From the IMG/VR virus record IMGVR_UViG_3300045974_000399, positions 17,908 through 81,907 of that record: a stretch of 64,000 nt of DNA. The stretch is one strand, 5' to 3'. The translations under genes and the position numbers were made by a program. Of the stretch, positions 25,777 through 34,417 are shown in pieces (position 1 is the stretch's first letter; the number at the start of each line of letters is the position of its first letter). The DNA comes from a virus. The notes below the pieces were generated by a model, which had not been told where the DNA came from, did no database searches, and was given only the letters and a program-made list of their open reading frames with translations.

Positions 25777-26676
25777 TTATTTAAGCTCAAAATCAATCTG
25801 CAACAGTGCCGCGGAATTACCAGAAGCCAGACGTATTCGGTCAAGGATGGATTTTACTCCAGCTTCTTCTTCAACCTGCTCACGGACGTACCACTCCAGG
25901 AATATGCAGGTGGCAGCGTCAGTTTCCCTAGCCAGGAAATAAAGGTCGCTTATCTTACGAGTAATCATCTTCTCGTGCTGTAATGCAGCCATGAAAAACT
26001 CTTCGAGACTACATGGAGCGGTAACGATGGCTGGTTGCTCAGGTATGAAGACCATCCATTGTTTATCGAGCAGAAACTTGAACATCCCATCTGCGTGCTT
26101 TATCTCCTCCGAGTACTTATCCTTGAAAAACTTCTCGGTTCCAAATAGCCCTCGATTGTTTGCTACTCCGCTAAGCACCCAGTATAAGTTAGCAGATGCT
26201 ATTTCGAGGCCAACCTGGAGATTGAGAAGATTGAGCAGCTCAACATTCGTGGGCGTGATATCCACAGTACACCCACACGGGTTGTATCCTTTTCCCATTC
26301 CTTCAGGGGGATTTAAGAATGGATTATCCAAAACAGGTTCCGGAGGTGCTGGCTCGGTCTCACAAACTGGAGCAGTGCACTCAGGAGCTGGCTCACATAC
26401 AGGAGCAGGTTCAGGACAAGTCTCACAAACTGGAGCAGGTTCAGGGTAGGGCACGTTATCAGTTATGAGTTCCTCGGGGACTACAGCCGCAGGTGTCTCA
26501 ATTACTTCCAGCCTTTCAGAAGCCTCCCGTAGCTCGTCCAGTGAAATCGGTCTTAAGCTTAGCGCTCCATCCTGCTCTGGGATATCACCCATGCTTGTAG
26601 GAGCAGTAACGAATACCTCTGCAGAGGAAAACTCTGCATCTCCGTATAAACCTTGCAGTATTGCTTTCTTCATCAT
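25777..26676 (-). CDS. Ferritin with a Cys/Pro-rich N-terminal extension
   Basis: Residues ~143-290 are a four-helix ferritin. The di-iron ligands are in place: Glu158, Glu191 and His194 (E-x-x-H), Glu235, Gln267 and Glu270. The spacing between the first ligands, 33 and 44 residues, equals that of E. coli FtnA (17-50-94). The helix 'FLEWYVREQVEEEA' is typical. It should oxidise Fe(II) and store iron in a 24-mer. Unusually, ~140 residues precede it: a leader-like start, a helical stretch, then Pro-Glu-Ala repeats ('PEPAPVCE') with five cysteines at residues 84-105 and 'CGC' at 134-136. Free ferritins lack this. Neighbours are head genes, so a virion location is possible. Confidence 0.9.
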   Translation of the reverse strand: MMKKAILQGLYGDAEFSSAEVFVTAPTSMGDIPEQDGALSLRPISLDELREASERLEVIETPAAVVPEELITDNVPYPEPAPVCETCPEPAPVCEPAPECTAPVCETEPAPPEPVLDNPFLNPPEGMGKGYNPCGCTVDITPTNVELLNLLNLQVGLEIASANLYWVLSGVANNRGLFGTEKFFKDKYSEEIKHADGMFKFLLDKQWMVFIPEQPAIVTAPCSLEEFFMAALQHEKMITRKISDLYFLARETDAATCIFLEWYVREQVEEEAGVKSILDRIRLASGNSAALLQIDFELK

Positions 26677-26682
26677 GCACCC

Positions 26683-27087
26683 CTATTTCTTCTGTGATAG
26701 TATTACTTCGTATATGAGGTTTGACAGGATCTTTCCCTGCTCAAGTAGCTTCTTATTACCTTTTGCGGCAGCCAGATTTATCAGTACGCCTGACTGTCTG
26801 TATCTCCTGGCTACATCCACTTTATCCCGATGTTCCAAGTAGTTTATTATTTGGTTCCGTTGAAAATCCGTAAGCTTTTTTAGGTCTTTCGGTAGATCTA
26901 CTTCAGGTAGTACATCAGATATCTCGTAGCTGAGTATTGGGGTTGCCCATGCTTCTGTGAATGTCTTCTGGGCAACGTTGGACCAAGGCTTACCCCTTCG
27001 ATCATAGAGGTCTTTGGCCCATTCTAAAACTTTGGCCCGAGTATACCCCTGTCTTTTAAGCTGGAGTATTTTGTCGTACAGCTTCAT
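26683..27087 (-). CDS. Protein with shared ~45-residue N-terminal module (134 aa)
   Basis: The N-terminus, MKLYDKILQLKRQGY through W-x(4)-Q-x-x-F-x-x-A-W, aligns with the first ~50 residues of the proteins at 39407-40291 and 47282-48442. The rest is basic and helical. It overlaps none of its neighbours and lies six bases upstream of the ferritin. No enzymatic motif. Confidence 0.7.
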   Translation of the reverse strand: MKLYDKILQLKRQGYTRAKVLEWAKDLYDRRGKPWSNVAQKTFTEAWATPILSYEISDVLPEVDLPKDLKKLTDFQRNQIINYLEHRDKVDVARRYRQSGVLINLAAAKGNKKLLEQGKILSNLIYEVILSQKK

Positions 27088-27097
27088 AAGCGCCTCG

Positions 27098-27532
27098 TCA
27101 TCCTGTTATTTTTAGAACTTTGAGGGCTATCGGGAAGATAAATGACTCGCCCCACGGAATCTCTTTTTCTGTGAGCTTGAAGGGTGGCAGCCCATAACGC
27201 GCTAAGATGTCTGGAAGAAAATCCTTCTCGAATATCTCCCAAAATCCGTAGATAATCCCAAGCTTTACCCCGAACTTCCTAATGCTAGTGGCAAGGGTTT
27301 CAGCTACATCCTTAAGGTCTACTCTACTTAAGGTATTTTCAGCTATTTCAACCATGGCCTTATACTTTATTTCCTTAGTGGGAAACTTCTTGACCATGTA
27401 CTCCCATATCTTAGGGAGAGCTTTAGCAAGGGCCAGGATAATGAATTTCTTTGCATTGTTAAGAAGTAGCTGCTTGACTTGAATGCTAAGAGCAACCTCT
27501 TTATGAGTATACGTACACCTTGCTACACGCAT
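27098..27532 (-). CDS. Leader-bearing helical protein (144 aa)
   Basis: It begins MRVARCTYTHKEVALS. Most of the chain is amphipathic helix rich in Lys and Leu, with 'KKFIILALAKALPKIWEYMVKKF' and 'GVKLGIIYGFWEIF' perhaps touching membranes. No family recognised. Confidence 0.65.
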   Translation of the reverse strand: MRVARCTYTHKEVALSIQVKQLLLNNAKKFIILALAKALPKIWEYMVKKFPTKEIKYKAMVEIAENTLSRVDLKDVAETLATSIRKFGVKLGIIYGFWEIFEKDFLPDILARYGLPPFKLTEKEIPWGESFIFPIALKVLKITG

Positions 27533-27543
27533 CTGGATTCCTC

Positions 27544-27969
27544 CTATATTTCCCCTCGGTAAGGTGGAAATAGCATACTGGGGGTCTTAGCTTCATACTC
27601 AGGGAGAACGTCATCTTCCTTTGGCTTCATTTTCTTCTTTGCTTCAAGCTCAACTATCAGATCCCTAGGCATGTCTCGTATTTCATCTTCATGCAATGCC
27701 CCACAAAATAGCTTTACTTTAATCTGTCTAGCAACGTCACGGGTCTCAACAGGCAGTTCTACATCCATATCATCGTCTACTCTGCCCAAAGGCCGAATAC
27801 GATTTTTATTTCTGAGGTTACCTTTTTTTGTTGTAGGAAAATCTTTAACGTCATACTTAGCGTTATCGTTAGACGGGAGATCTCCATTGGACGGTGTGTT
27901 ATTAAACGCGGGACGAGGAACCATTGGAGTAGGGGTGTTATACGCTATAACTACCGAGATTATACGCAT
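27544..27969 (-). CDS. Leader-bearing protein (141 aa)
   Basis: It begins MRIISVVIAYN, then a disordered Pro/Asn/Lys-rich stretch and a charged helical C-terminus. The recurring promoter-like motif lies about 40 bases before its ATG, so it may start a transcript that runs into the ferritin and beyond. Confidence 0.65.
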   Translation of the reverse strand: MRIISVVIAYNTPTPMVPRPAFNNTPSNGDLPSNDNAKYDVKDFPTTKKGNLRNKNRIRPLGRVDDDMDVELPVETRDVARQIKVKLFCGALHEDEIRDMPRDLIVELEAKKKMKPKEDDVLPEYEAKTPSMLFPPYRGEI

Positions 27970-28008
27970 GCTAGACTCCGAAGCCAGAGGGCATCATAAT
28001 TGACTATA

Positions 28009-28021
28009 CCTAAAATTATAA
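28009..28021 (-). promoter_or_regulatory. Recurring promoter-like motif
   Basis: On the coding strand this is TTATAATTTTAGG, about 40 bases before the ATG at 27969. It overlaps the stop of the preceding 63-aa gene. It belongs to a set with near-identical copies at 38682, 43969, 48483, 50545 and 55873. Confidence 0.45.
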
Positions 28022-28207
28022 ACTTTCCGTTTTTTCTTTCAGACCAAACTTCTTGTTAGTAGGGTTAACCCAATAGCTATCTGGGTTACTAATCCAGTCA
28101 TAATACTCGGTCATTGTAACATCTATTAAGTCGGACGCCTTAGAAAGTGCCGAAGTAACCCTGCCCTGTATCTCACCGGTAGTCAAGTCAAATTTTAAGC
28201 AGTACAT
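28016..28207 (-). CDS. Small protein downstream of fibre genes (63 aa)
   Basis: ATG behind TTAGGAGA, nine bases past the previous stop. 'FDLTTGEIQGRV' is its only notable stretch. It may be a small fibre-associated or chaperone protein; this is a guess from position. Confidence 0.6.
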   Translation of the reverse strand: MYCLKFDLTTGEIQGRVTSALSKASDLIDVTMTEYYDWISNPDSYWVNPTNKKFGLKEKTESL

Positions 28208-28215
28208 GTTTTCTC

Positions 28216-28815
28216 CTAAGGATCAAAGTGTATGGGATCTGCACCCAGTTTATAAACAAGCGCATTTATCTGGTAAAATCGCCTAAGCGTAATAATCGGA
28301 TTGTTTATCAGAGTAAAGGTATCCCAGTACAATGCCTTATACAATCCTGCTGGCCTAGGTGTAGAAAAATTTACCCAGTCTATTGTCTTGGTTAGATACG
28401 CATAATTGTGAGAGACATGGGTATACGCCAGCATGTATATGTTACCATTCACAAATATGTTAGGGCATGAACCAAACATATCAGGCAATTGCCTCTTCTC
28501 AAGCGGCTCCTCACTACTCATATCCACCTTCATCAGGTAAAACTTAGTATTTAAGGAATATATAACCGTCCAGACTTTTGGGCTTAGCTTCGCCCAAACC
28601 ATGCCTCCATATAAGCCTTGACCCATATAGTAGTCTAGACCAGCACTAGTGTCAAGTGCGTCTTGTGCCGTAACAGGTTCATACTTCTGTACCTTTGAGC
28701 GCAATGAGAAGTAATCTAGGTTTTTTAGTACCCAAATCTTTCGGTTGTCGCTAGTGCCATAGTCTCTACAGTCTACCGCCAGACCACCTGGCCCTGAGAT
28801 ACGTCTCTGGAACAT
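28216..28815 (-). CDS. Small beta-rich fibre-cluster protein (199 aa)
   Basis: This beta-rich, aromatic protein has the composition of the adjacent 1547-aa protein and begins only four bases past its stop. It looks like a detached propeller or fibre domain. 'PNIFVNGNIYMLAYTHVSH' resembles a propeller blade. Confidence 0.65.
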   Translation of the reverse strand: MFQRRISGPGGLAVDCRDYGTSDNRKIWVLKNLDYFSLRSKVQKYEPVTAQDALDTSAGLDYYMGQGLYGGMVWAKLSPKVWTVIYSLNTKFYLMKVDMSSEEPLEKRQLPDMFGSCPNIFVNGNIYMLAYTHVSHNYAYLTKTIDWVNFSTPRPAGLYKALYWDTFTLINNPIITLRRFYQINALVYKLGADPIHFDP

Positions 28816-28819
28816 AAAA

Positions 28820-31800
28820 TCACCATGACCTTAGTAAATAAACATACGCCATGTAAAAATCTTTGTTCGCGTCACTTCTACTGAAATAGATACGACCAAG
28901 GAGTTCATCAAATATAACCACATTCGTCTGTAAAGTATTAGAGTATATATCCGTGATGCTAACAGCTGACGCAGGGGACAGTATCGAAAACTTATCCCCG
29001 ACACTGGGTGTAGACGAGAATGGGTCGCAGGTGAATAGCTTAAGAGTGCTATCGTAAGCAATTATCTTTCGTGTCTCACCATTCCACTTAAGGTAATTGC
29101 CTAGGTAGAAATTATACCCTTTTGCTACCTCTGTAGAGTCAGTTATAATTGATCCGGAGTCTATAACAGCTGATATGTTCTGATTCAACAGATAGTCGGT
29201 TAAGTATGCGTGATACCCTGTTGACTTATCTAAGAAATAAAATTCAGAGTCACCACCAAAATCAGCACGAAGCCACTTGTCCATGTGTAATGCTCTAGCT
29301 TCTATAGTGGTATAGGGTATCCAACTTACTGTTCCTGAGTTTATCTTGAAATTATTAAACCGTGTAGCAGTAGATGGAGTAGAACAATATATATTTACCC
29401 TCATGTCATTCCATACTTGCATCGTAGTTATACTAAATGATACCCAAGCTGAACTGGTGCTATTCCAGTAGTAACCTGTGAATATATTGGATGACCTAGC
29501 TAGTCTGAACTTGGTTGTTGTATCCGCAGTAACTACCTGAGTACCTACCTGAGATCCAGAAGCTAACCACTGATAAAAGGTAAACCGATGATTCTGTAGA
29601 AATACCCCAATAGCATATCCCGTCTTGACGTCTACAACCCTTAGACCAGACCAGTTAGTGGTTCCATCATTAGAAATGCTAGGAACGTCTATCTGAATAT
29701 CGAAGTCACCTTCCAAGCTATACACACTAGTACAAGACGCGGTCTGCCCTGCAGTAAACTGGAGAGCTCCGGCAGTTAGCAGTGGGGCAGTACCTGAAGT
29801 TGTCCATCTTGAGGTATTCGGCACTTGACCTGTACTGTCAGTAAAGTACTCATCCCCAGGTTCTACGTTCTGTGTTGACTGCGTCACAAGATCATAGGTT
29901 TCAAACATCTGACGGGCATCCGCAAAGTAACTGACAAGTCTAACCCCTGTTAGGTATTGCTGGTTGTCTTTTATGAAACCATTCTTAACCGCGCCAAACT
30001 CATACCGGTCGGTATTGGCAAACGTTAGATTTTCATTCAGTGGGTTGGGCTGACAGCGTATCTGGATCTCATCAAACATATCCTGCCAATCAGCATGAAC
30101 AGGTCGGCCACGCATTGTAAGCATGTTGGAAGTCCAGTCTACTCTAACCCACTTTTCGTAAACGGTATCCCAAGAGTATCTAGAGTAGTCCATCTCGTGG
30201 TGACTGTTAGGGTACCCCTTCCAATCGTTGTAACTATTACCGGACCACCACGTGCCATGACCAAAAGCGATGATATGCTTCTTATTGATTACCCCTGTAG
30301 CCATCCGAGCACCCTCATTGTATGAAGATAAAGGCAGTGGGTACTGCTGACAAGCCCATGTAACCAGGGTAGGCTCATACACATATATTCTATCCACTTT
30401 TATGCTATCATTATTACTTCCCTGATACTCATCATATGCGGTGGTTGTGCTGTTGTCGAATAGGAAAGCTGAGGTAAAGGTTTGGTCAGGGTTATCATGA
30501 AAGTACCCACACCGAGTTGAAGTATTGTTTACATGTGGCCGTTGACTGAGAATGGTAAAGTCGGCAGGGTCAATTGTAACCATCTTGGTCTGACCAATAA
30601 CGTGTAGATAGTTGTCTATTGTCCGTATAACTGAACCTGCTCGGCTAACACGCCTGCAGTCATTTACTACCTTGGTGGTAAGATTTATGTAGTTTACTCG
30701 TTTGTCTACCTCACCAATGTTTACCCGATAGTCTAATACTTTGAACTCGTATCCTTTTTCGTGAGATTGATCTTTCAAGAAAGCAGCAATTCCCACATAT
30801 AGGTCACCCGCTATAGTCTGAGTGCTGGTACCAATATTTGTCCAAGTACAATCACCATCAGGAACATATAACTCATCCAGACTGTAAAAAGCTTGTACCA
30901 CGTTCGCCGAATCTCGGGTAAGCTTGAGATGTATAACTTGGAGCGTGTTAGAAGTCCTGACCGAAGGGTCCTCATAGTGAAGCTCTATACTTGATAAGCA
31001 TCCAGGATAACTCCCAGGATTATGATAGAAAGAGTCATACGCAGATAGACGATAGTAAGAATATGCGTCCACGTTGTTGAAATATCTGTAATTCGTGAAT
31101 CCTGCTGTAGTAGGCTCCCACTCTTGCGAAGCAACAGAATCCAGGGTTACCCAGGTTGTTCCATCCATACTACCTGACAAGGTCCAGGAATACAGCTGAT
31201 AGCTACCTGACCTATCAGTAGGGTTAACCAAAGCGTACTTGTTTATTACCGTAGGAGCGTTAAATTTCCACTGTGTATACCCACCTGTGCTGTTAACCTG
31301 CCAGTAGTCGTTATTAGACGTCCAGGCGTTTGCAGGACCAGACAGATTACCTGAGTTATAGGCACCATTAGCTGTGATGGCTAAATTCGAGGTATTAACA
31401 AGGCCGCTCTTAACTACCGCTGTAGCATCGGTAGTTGATACTCCAGATACGGTAGACAATGCCTCTGCCACCATCTGGGTGCCTACCCTGTTCATAAGCA
31501 CGGATTTATGCGTGTAGTTATTATTGGTGGGCGTAGGTATCGCTACTAAGCCAATACGCTGGTTTAGGTGCCGGGCATCGTACTTTAAGGCCATTGTAAC
31601 TTCAAAGGGGCCTGAGCGAAGACGCTGCGCCAAGAAGGTAGGGTGAAAGACAGTTCCTCCTATATTTCCACCGTTAGGCTGAATATATAGACTACTATCA
31701 GCCATACGAAAGAATCCACACCGATGCTGTATCAAAGACCAGTTATTTACTGTATAGGCGTTGAAGTTGGCAATACCGTTGAACTGACTTCGGTCTTGAA

Positions 31801-33463
31801 TGCCAATGCGCTCCATAATTATCATGGAGCTATCTTGACACAGAACAATTTCGTCAGTATCAGCCAAATAATTTCCCCAGCTATAATACTTGCAGAGACC
31901 ATCAGACCGCTCTACTACACCTGAAGAGAAAAGCCATAAGTCAGGGGAATGTATCCAGCTTGGCGTAAATATATAGGAAACTAGGTCAAGAATTGAAACC
32001 AAGCACTCATTTCTATGCCAGATGAGCATTGTCTTATTGTCAAGTATGATAGCGTGATGCGCTACATAAGGTGCAGTAGCAACCTTAGTCTCAACTAGAG
32101 TGGCAACGGTACCATCACCTGAAACATAACTGTAGATGTCTCTTTGATTATTTCTAGCATCAATGGCAAAGAACCTGTCGAAATAATCAACTACGGTATC
32201 ATACACAATATACAAGGCTTTTCTTGACCCTGGAAGGGCAATGTTACCACCACCTGTATCTAGGTTTTCAAGACAAGTGAATAGTCTTTCATCCCAGTTA
32301 TATCGAGTGGAAAAAACTACCCAGTCTCTAGATCCGAATTTTCCAAACAAAGTCTCTGCATGGACAACGTTTGACCAATCGGTATCATAGTAATGATGAG
32401 CGGGTCTTAAAATCCAGTCCTCTTTCTGAACCCAGTACAAAGCGGTGCTCATCCCAGCTATGTCATAGAGGTTTTCACCTGCGTCAATATATAGTGAGAA
32501 CTTGGCCCTGTTCATATCCAAAGGGGTAAAGGGATAATTCTTAGCCCTAACTTGAAATGCTTTCATGTACCCTACAGTAGGATTATTCAGGTCATAAAAG
32601 TCAATGGGGTTAGTCGCGGTTCCATCCGTTAGTCTCCAGCGTTTACCCCATACCCTACCAAGAGTGCTAAAAGGGAAGTACTTAATCGGTCCGAAGTAGT
32701 CAAAGGAAATAGACTTCCAGCCCCAGCCAACCCAGCTACCTAGGTTGTCCTTGCTACCAAGGCCAATAATTCCAGTGTCATATCTGAGATGTGTCCAGTC
32801 GAAAGACAGATCTCCAACGTTACCTACGGTGGATCCATACCACTGCCACTCTAGAGTAGTATTAGCAGACTCATCTGGCATTATATCATTTGAGAGGATT
32901 GAATCAAAAAGACGATATGAACTATACCTACTACCATCTCGGAACAACTGCCAATAAAGCATCCAGTTAACCGTGGTGCCATAGCCATAGTTCTGACGAG
33001 AAGTGGTTACATAGATATAGTAGAATACGGTTAGGGTTGTTTTGTCATCTTGAACTAAAGGAGTGGTAAGAACAGTGTAACAATACGCGGAAGTACCAGA
33101 ACCGCTGGTAGCTATACCAATTGTATTTACCGTTCTAACGGTACCTACCGCAGGGGCTAGAAAGGTAGTCTGAAACTTCCAGCGCTTATATGAATCCTCA
33201 CGAGATGGCCAAAGCGCATTGGCTATAACCACGTTAGGTATAACTGTGTCGGTGTACTTTGGTAAAACAGTATTTGTGCTAAGGCATACATAAGGTATAG
33301 CATTACCATTACGCATTGAGTTACCCAATCTACGGGTTCCCTCATCTAGCCAGAGGTTAGGCTGGGTGTGGTCAAATATGGTTTCACCATCACGCGTCGC
33401 TACCACCCTGACGATACCCTTGGCAGAAAAACCAGCCATACTAAATAATACTTTTGGATCCAT
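28820..33463 (-). CDS. Giant receptor-binding/fibre protein with discoidin-like and LamG-like domains
   Basis: This is the longest protein here at 1547 aa. Residues 1-110 look like an attachment region. The middle has many short aromatic beta units typical of propeller blades. Around residues 690-840 is a discoidin (F5/8C) type domain: 'GNLSGPANAWTSNNDYWQV', 'YTQWKFNAPTVINKYAL', 'SWTLSGSMDGTTWVTLDS'. At about 1280-1400 is a LamG/DUF1349-like jelly roll ('GDFDIQIDVPSI...'). Such domains bind glycans, so receptor binding is likely. It lies between the prohead protease and scaffold genes, not in the tail block, so head or collar fibres are possible. Confidence 0.75.
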   Translation of the reverse strand: MDPKVLFSMAGFSAKGIVRVVATRDGETIFDHTQPNLWLDEGTRRLGNSMRNGNAIPYVCLSTNTVLPKYTDTVIPNVVIANALWPSREDSYKRWKFQTTFLAPAVGTVRTVNTIGIATSGSGTSAYCYTVLTTPLVQDDKTTLTVFYYIYVTTSRQNYGYGTTVNWMLYWQLFRDGSRYSSYRLFDSILSNDIMPDESANTTLEWQWYGSTVGNVGDLSFDWTHLRYDTGIIGLGSKDNLGSWVGWGWKSISFDYFGPIKYFPFSTLGRVWGKRWRLTDGTATNPIDFYDLNNPTVGYMKAFQVRAKNYPFTPLDMNRAKFSLYIDAGENLYDIAGMSTALYWVQKEDWILRPAHHYYDTDWSNVVHAETLFGKFGSRDWVVFSTRYNWDERLFTCLENLDTGGGNIALPGSRKALYIVYDTVVDYFDRFFAIDARNNQRDIYSYVSGDGTVATLVETKVATAPYVAHHAIILDNKTMLIWHRNECLVSILDLVSYIFTPSWIHSPDLWLFSSGVVERSDGLCKYYSWGNYLADTDEIVLCQDSSMIIMERIGIQDRSQFNGIANFNAYTVNNWSLIQHRCGFFRMADSSLYIQPNGGNIGGTVFHPTFLAQRLRSGPFEVTMALKYDARHLNQRIGLVAIPTPTNNNYTHKSVLMNRVGTQMVAEALSTVSGVSTTDATAVVKSGLVNTSNLAITANGAYNSGNLSGPANAWTSNNDYWQVNSTGGYTQWKFNAPTVINKYALVNPTDRSGSYQLYSWTLSGSMDGTTWVTLDSVASQEWEPTTAGFTNYRYFNNVDAYSYYRLSAYDSFYHNPGSYPGCLSSIELHYEDPSVRTSNTLQVIHLKLTRDSANVVQAFYSLDELYVPDGDCTWTNIGTSTQTIAGDLYVGIAAFLKDQSHEKGYEFKVLDYRVNIGEVDKRVNYINLTTKVVNDCRRVSRAGSVIRTIDNYLHVIGQTKMVTIDPADFTILSQRPHVNNTSTRCGYFHDNPDQTFTSAFLFDNSTTTAYDEYQGSNNDSIKVDRIYVYEPTLVTWACQQYPLPLSSYNEGARMATGVINKKHIIAFGHGTWWSGNSYNDWKGYPNSHHEMDYSRYSWDTVYEKWVRVDWTSNMLTMRGRPVHADWQDMFDEIQIRCQPNPLNENLTFANTDRYEFGAVKNGFIKDNQQYLTGVRLVSYFADARQMFETYDLVTQSTQNVEPGDEYFTDSTGQVPNTSRWTTSGTAPLLTAGALQFTAGQTASCTSVYSLEGDFDIQIDVPSISNDGTTNWSGLRVVDVKTGYAIGVFLQNHRFTFYQWLASGSQVGTQVVTADTTTKFRLARSSNIFTGYYWNSTSSAWVSFSITTMQVWNDMRVNIYCSTPSTATRFNNFKINSGTVSWIPYTTIEARALHMDKWLRADFGGDSEFYFLDKSTGYHAYLTDYLLNQNISAVIDSGSIITDSTEVAKGYNFYLGNYLKWNGETRKIIAYDSTLKLFTCDPFSSTPSVGDKFSILSPASAVSITDIYSNTLQTNVVIFDELLGRIYFSRSDANKDFYMAYVYLLRSW

Positions 33464-33475
33464 GTCATGCTCCCT

Positions 33476-34405
33476 TTATACGATAACTTTAGCTTCCATA
33501 CTGTATATCGTTAGCCGTCTAGCGGAGTAGCCTGCAACAGCCACCGCGTTAATATTTTCAACTACTGTTTCTATTATGCACTCATAGTTTGCTACCGGTC
33601 TAACTTTACTTACGATTGATCTTGGATGTGCCTCAAGAAAATTAGCTGTATCAGTAATAAAGAACTGAATAGGTTCACTGCTTAACCTAACTAGCTTTCT
33701 ATTAGTGTAACCGGCTAAAAACGCATCCAGAGTGTCCTCAACTGAAACCAGAAATGGAGTATTGATTTCTTCTTTTCGGCTCTCAGTTGTTATCTCAAGT
33801 ATTGTATAGACCGTAGTAAAAGAGTACTTGGCATAGGCTTTAACTCGCCAGTCTAACCAAGTATTCGTTGTTTCGCCAATCAATACGTCCTCTTCATAAA
33901 CCTTATACCAAACTTTAACCCCATTATACTGTGGGGCAGCTGTCCAATAAAGACGATACCCCTCAGCAACAGGATTAACTGGTTTTGGCTGAAAGTCAGG
34001 CCAGTCATCGGTAACACTTCTATACTGTAGCCCCTTATACATCAGTCTGCTGGGCTCTATATAGACCGTAACACCCTTAAAGCGTGGATCAATAGCATCC
34101 CACAATTGCAGTGGAGAAACAGGAAGTCCAAGCTCACCTGGTAGCATTTCTAAGCGCTGTATCTTAGCACCATTCTCGAAGTACAAGTATGCCTGAGGAT
34201 TCTCATATGAAAGAGTAGGATGCTGGCCCTGGATTACCTTATACGGAGTACTCCAAGACCCATCATCAGTTGTCTTGATTATATAAATGTCTAAACCTAT
34301 TGTGAATACTGCCCAGATTTTACCGTCAACAGTGGCAATATCACAAACATTTATTAGCTCAAGCATCTGCAGCATGTCATTATATGGCTGGCAGCATATC
34401 AGCAT
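33476..34405 (-). CDS. Fibre-cluster structural protein (309 aa)
   Basis: A beta-rich protein whose N-terminal third contains 'VDGKIWAVFTIGLDIYIIKTTDDGSW', similar to Asp-box/propeller blades. A fibronectin-like middle ('YRLYWTAAPQYNGVKVWYKVYEED') follows. It is packed between two larger fibre proteins with gaps of 12 bases, so it probably belongs to the same appendage. Confidence 0.65.
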   Translation of the reverse strand: MLICCQPYNDMLQMLELINVCDIATVDGKIWAVFTIGLDIYIIKTTDDGSWSTPYKVIQGQHPTLSYENPQAYLYFENGAKIQRLEMLPGELGLPVSPLQLWDAIDPRFKGVTVYIEPSRLMYKGLQYRSVTDDWPDFQPKPVNPVAEGYRLYWTAAPQYNGVKVWYKVYEEDVLIGETTNTWLDWRVKAYAKYSFTTVYTILEITTESRKEEINTPFLVSVEDTLDAFLAGYTNRKLVRLSSEPIQFFITDTANFLEAHPRSIVSKVRPVANYECIIETVVENINAVAVAGYSARRLTIYSMEAKVIV

Positions 34406-34417
34406 ATTGGTATCCTC

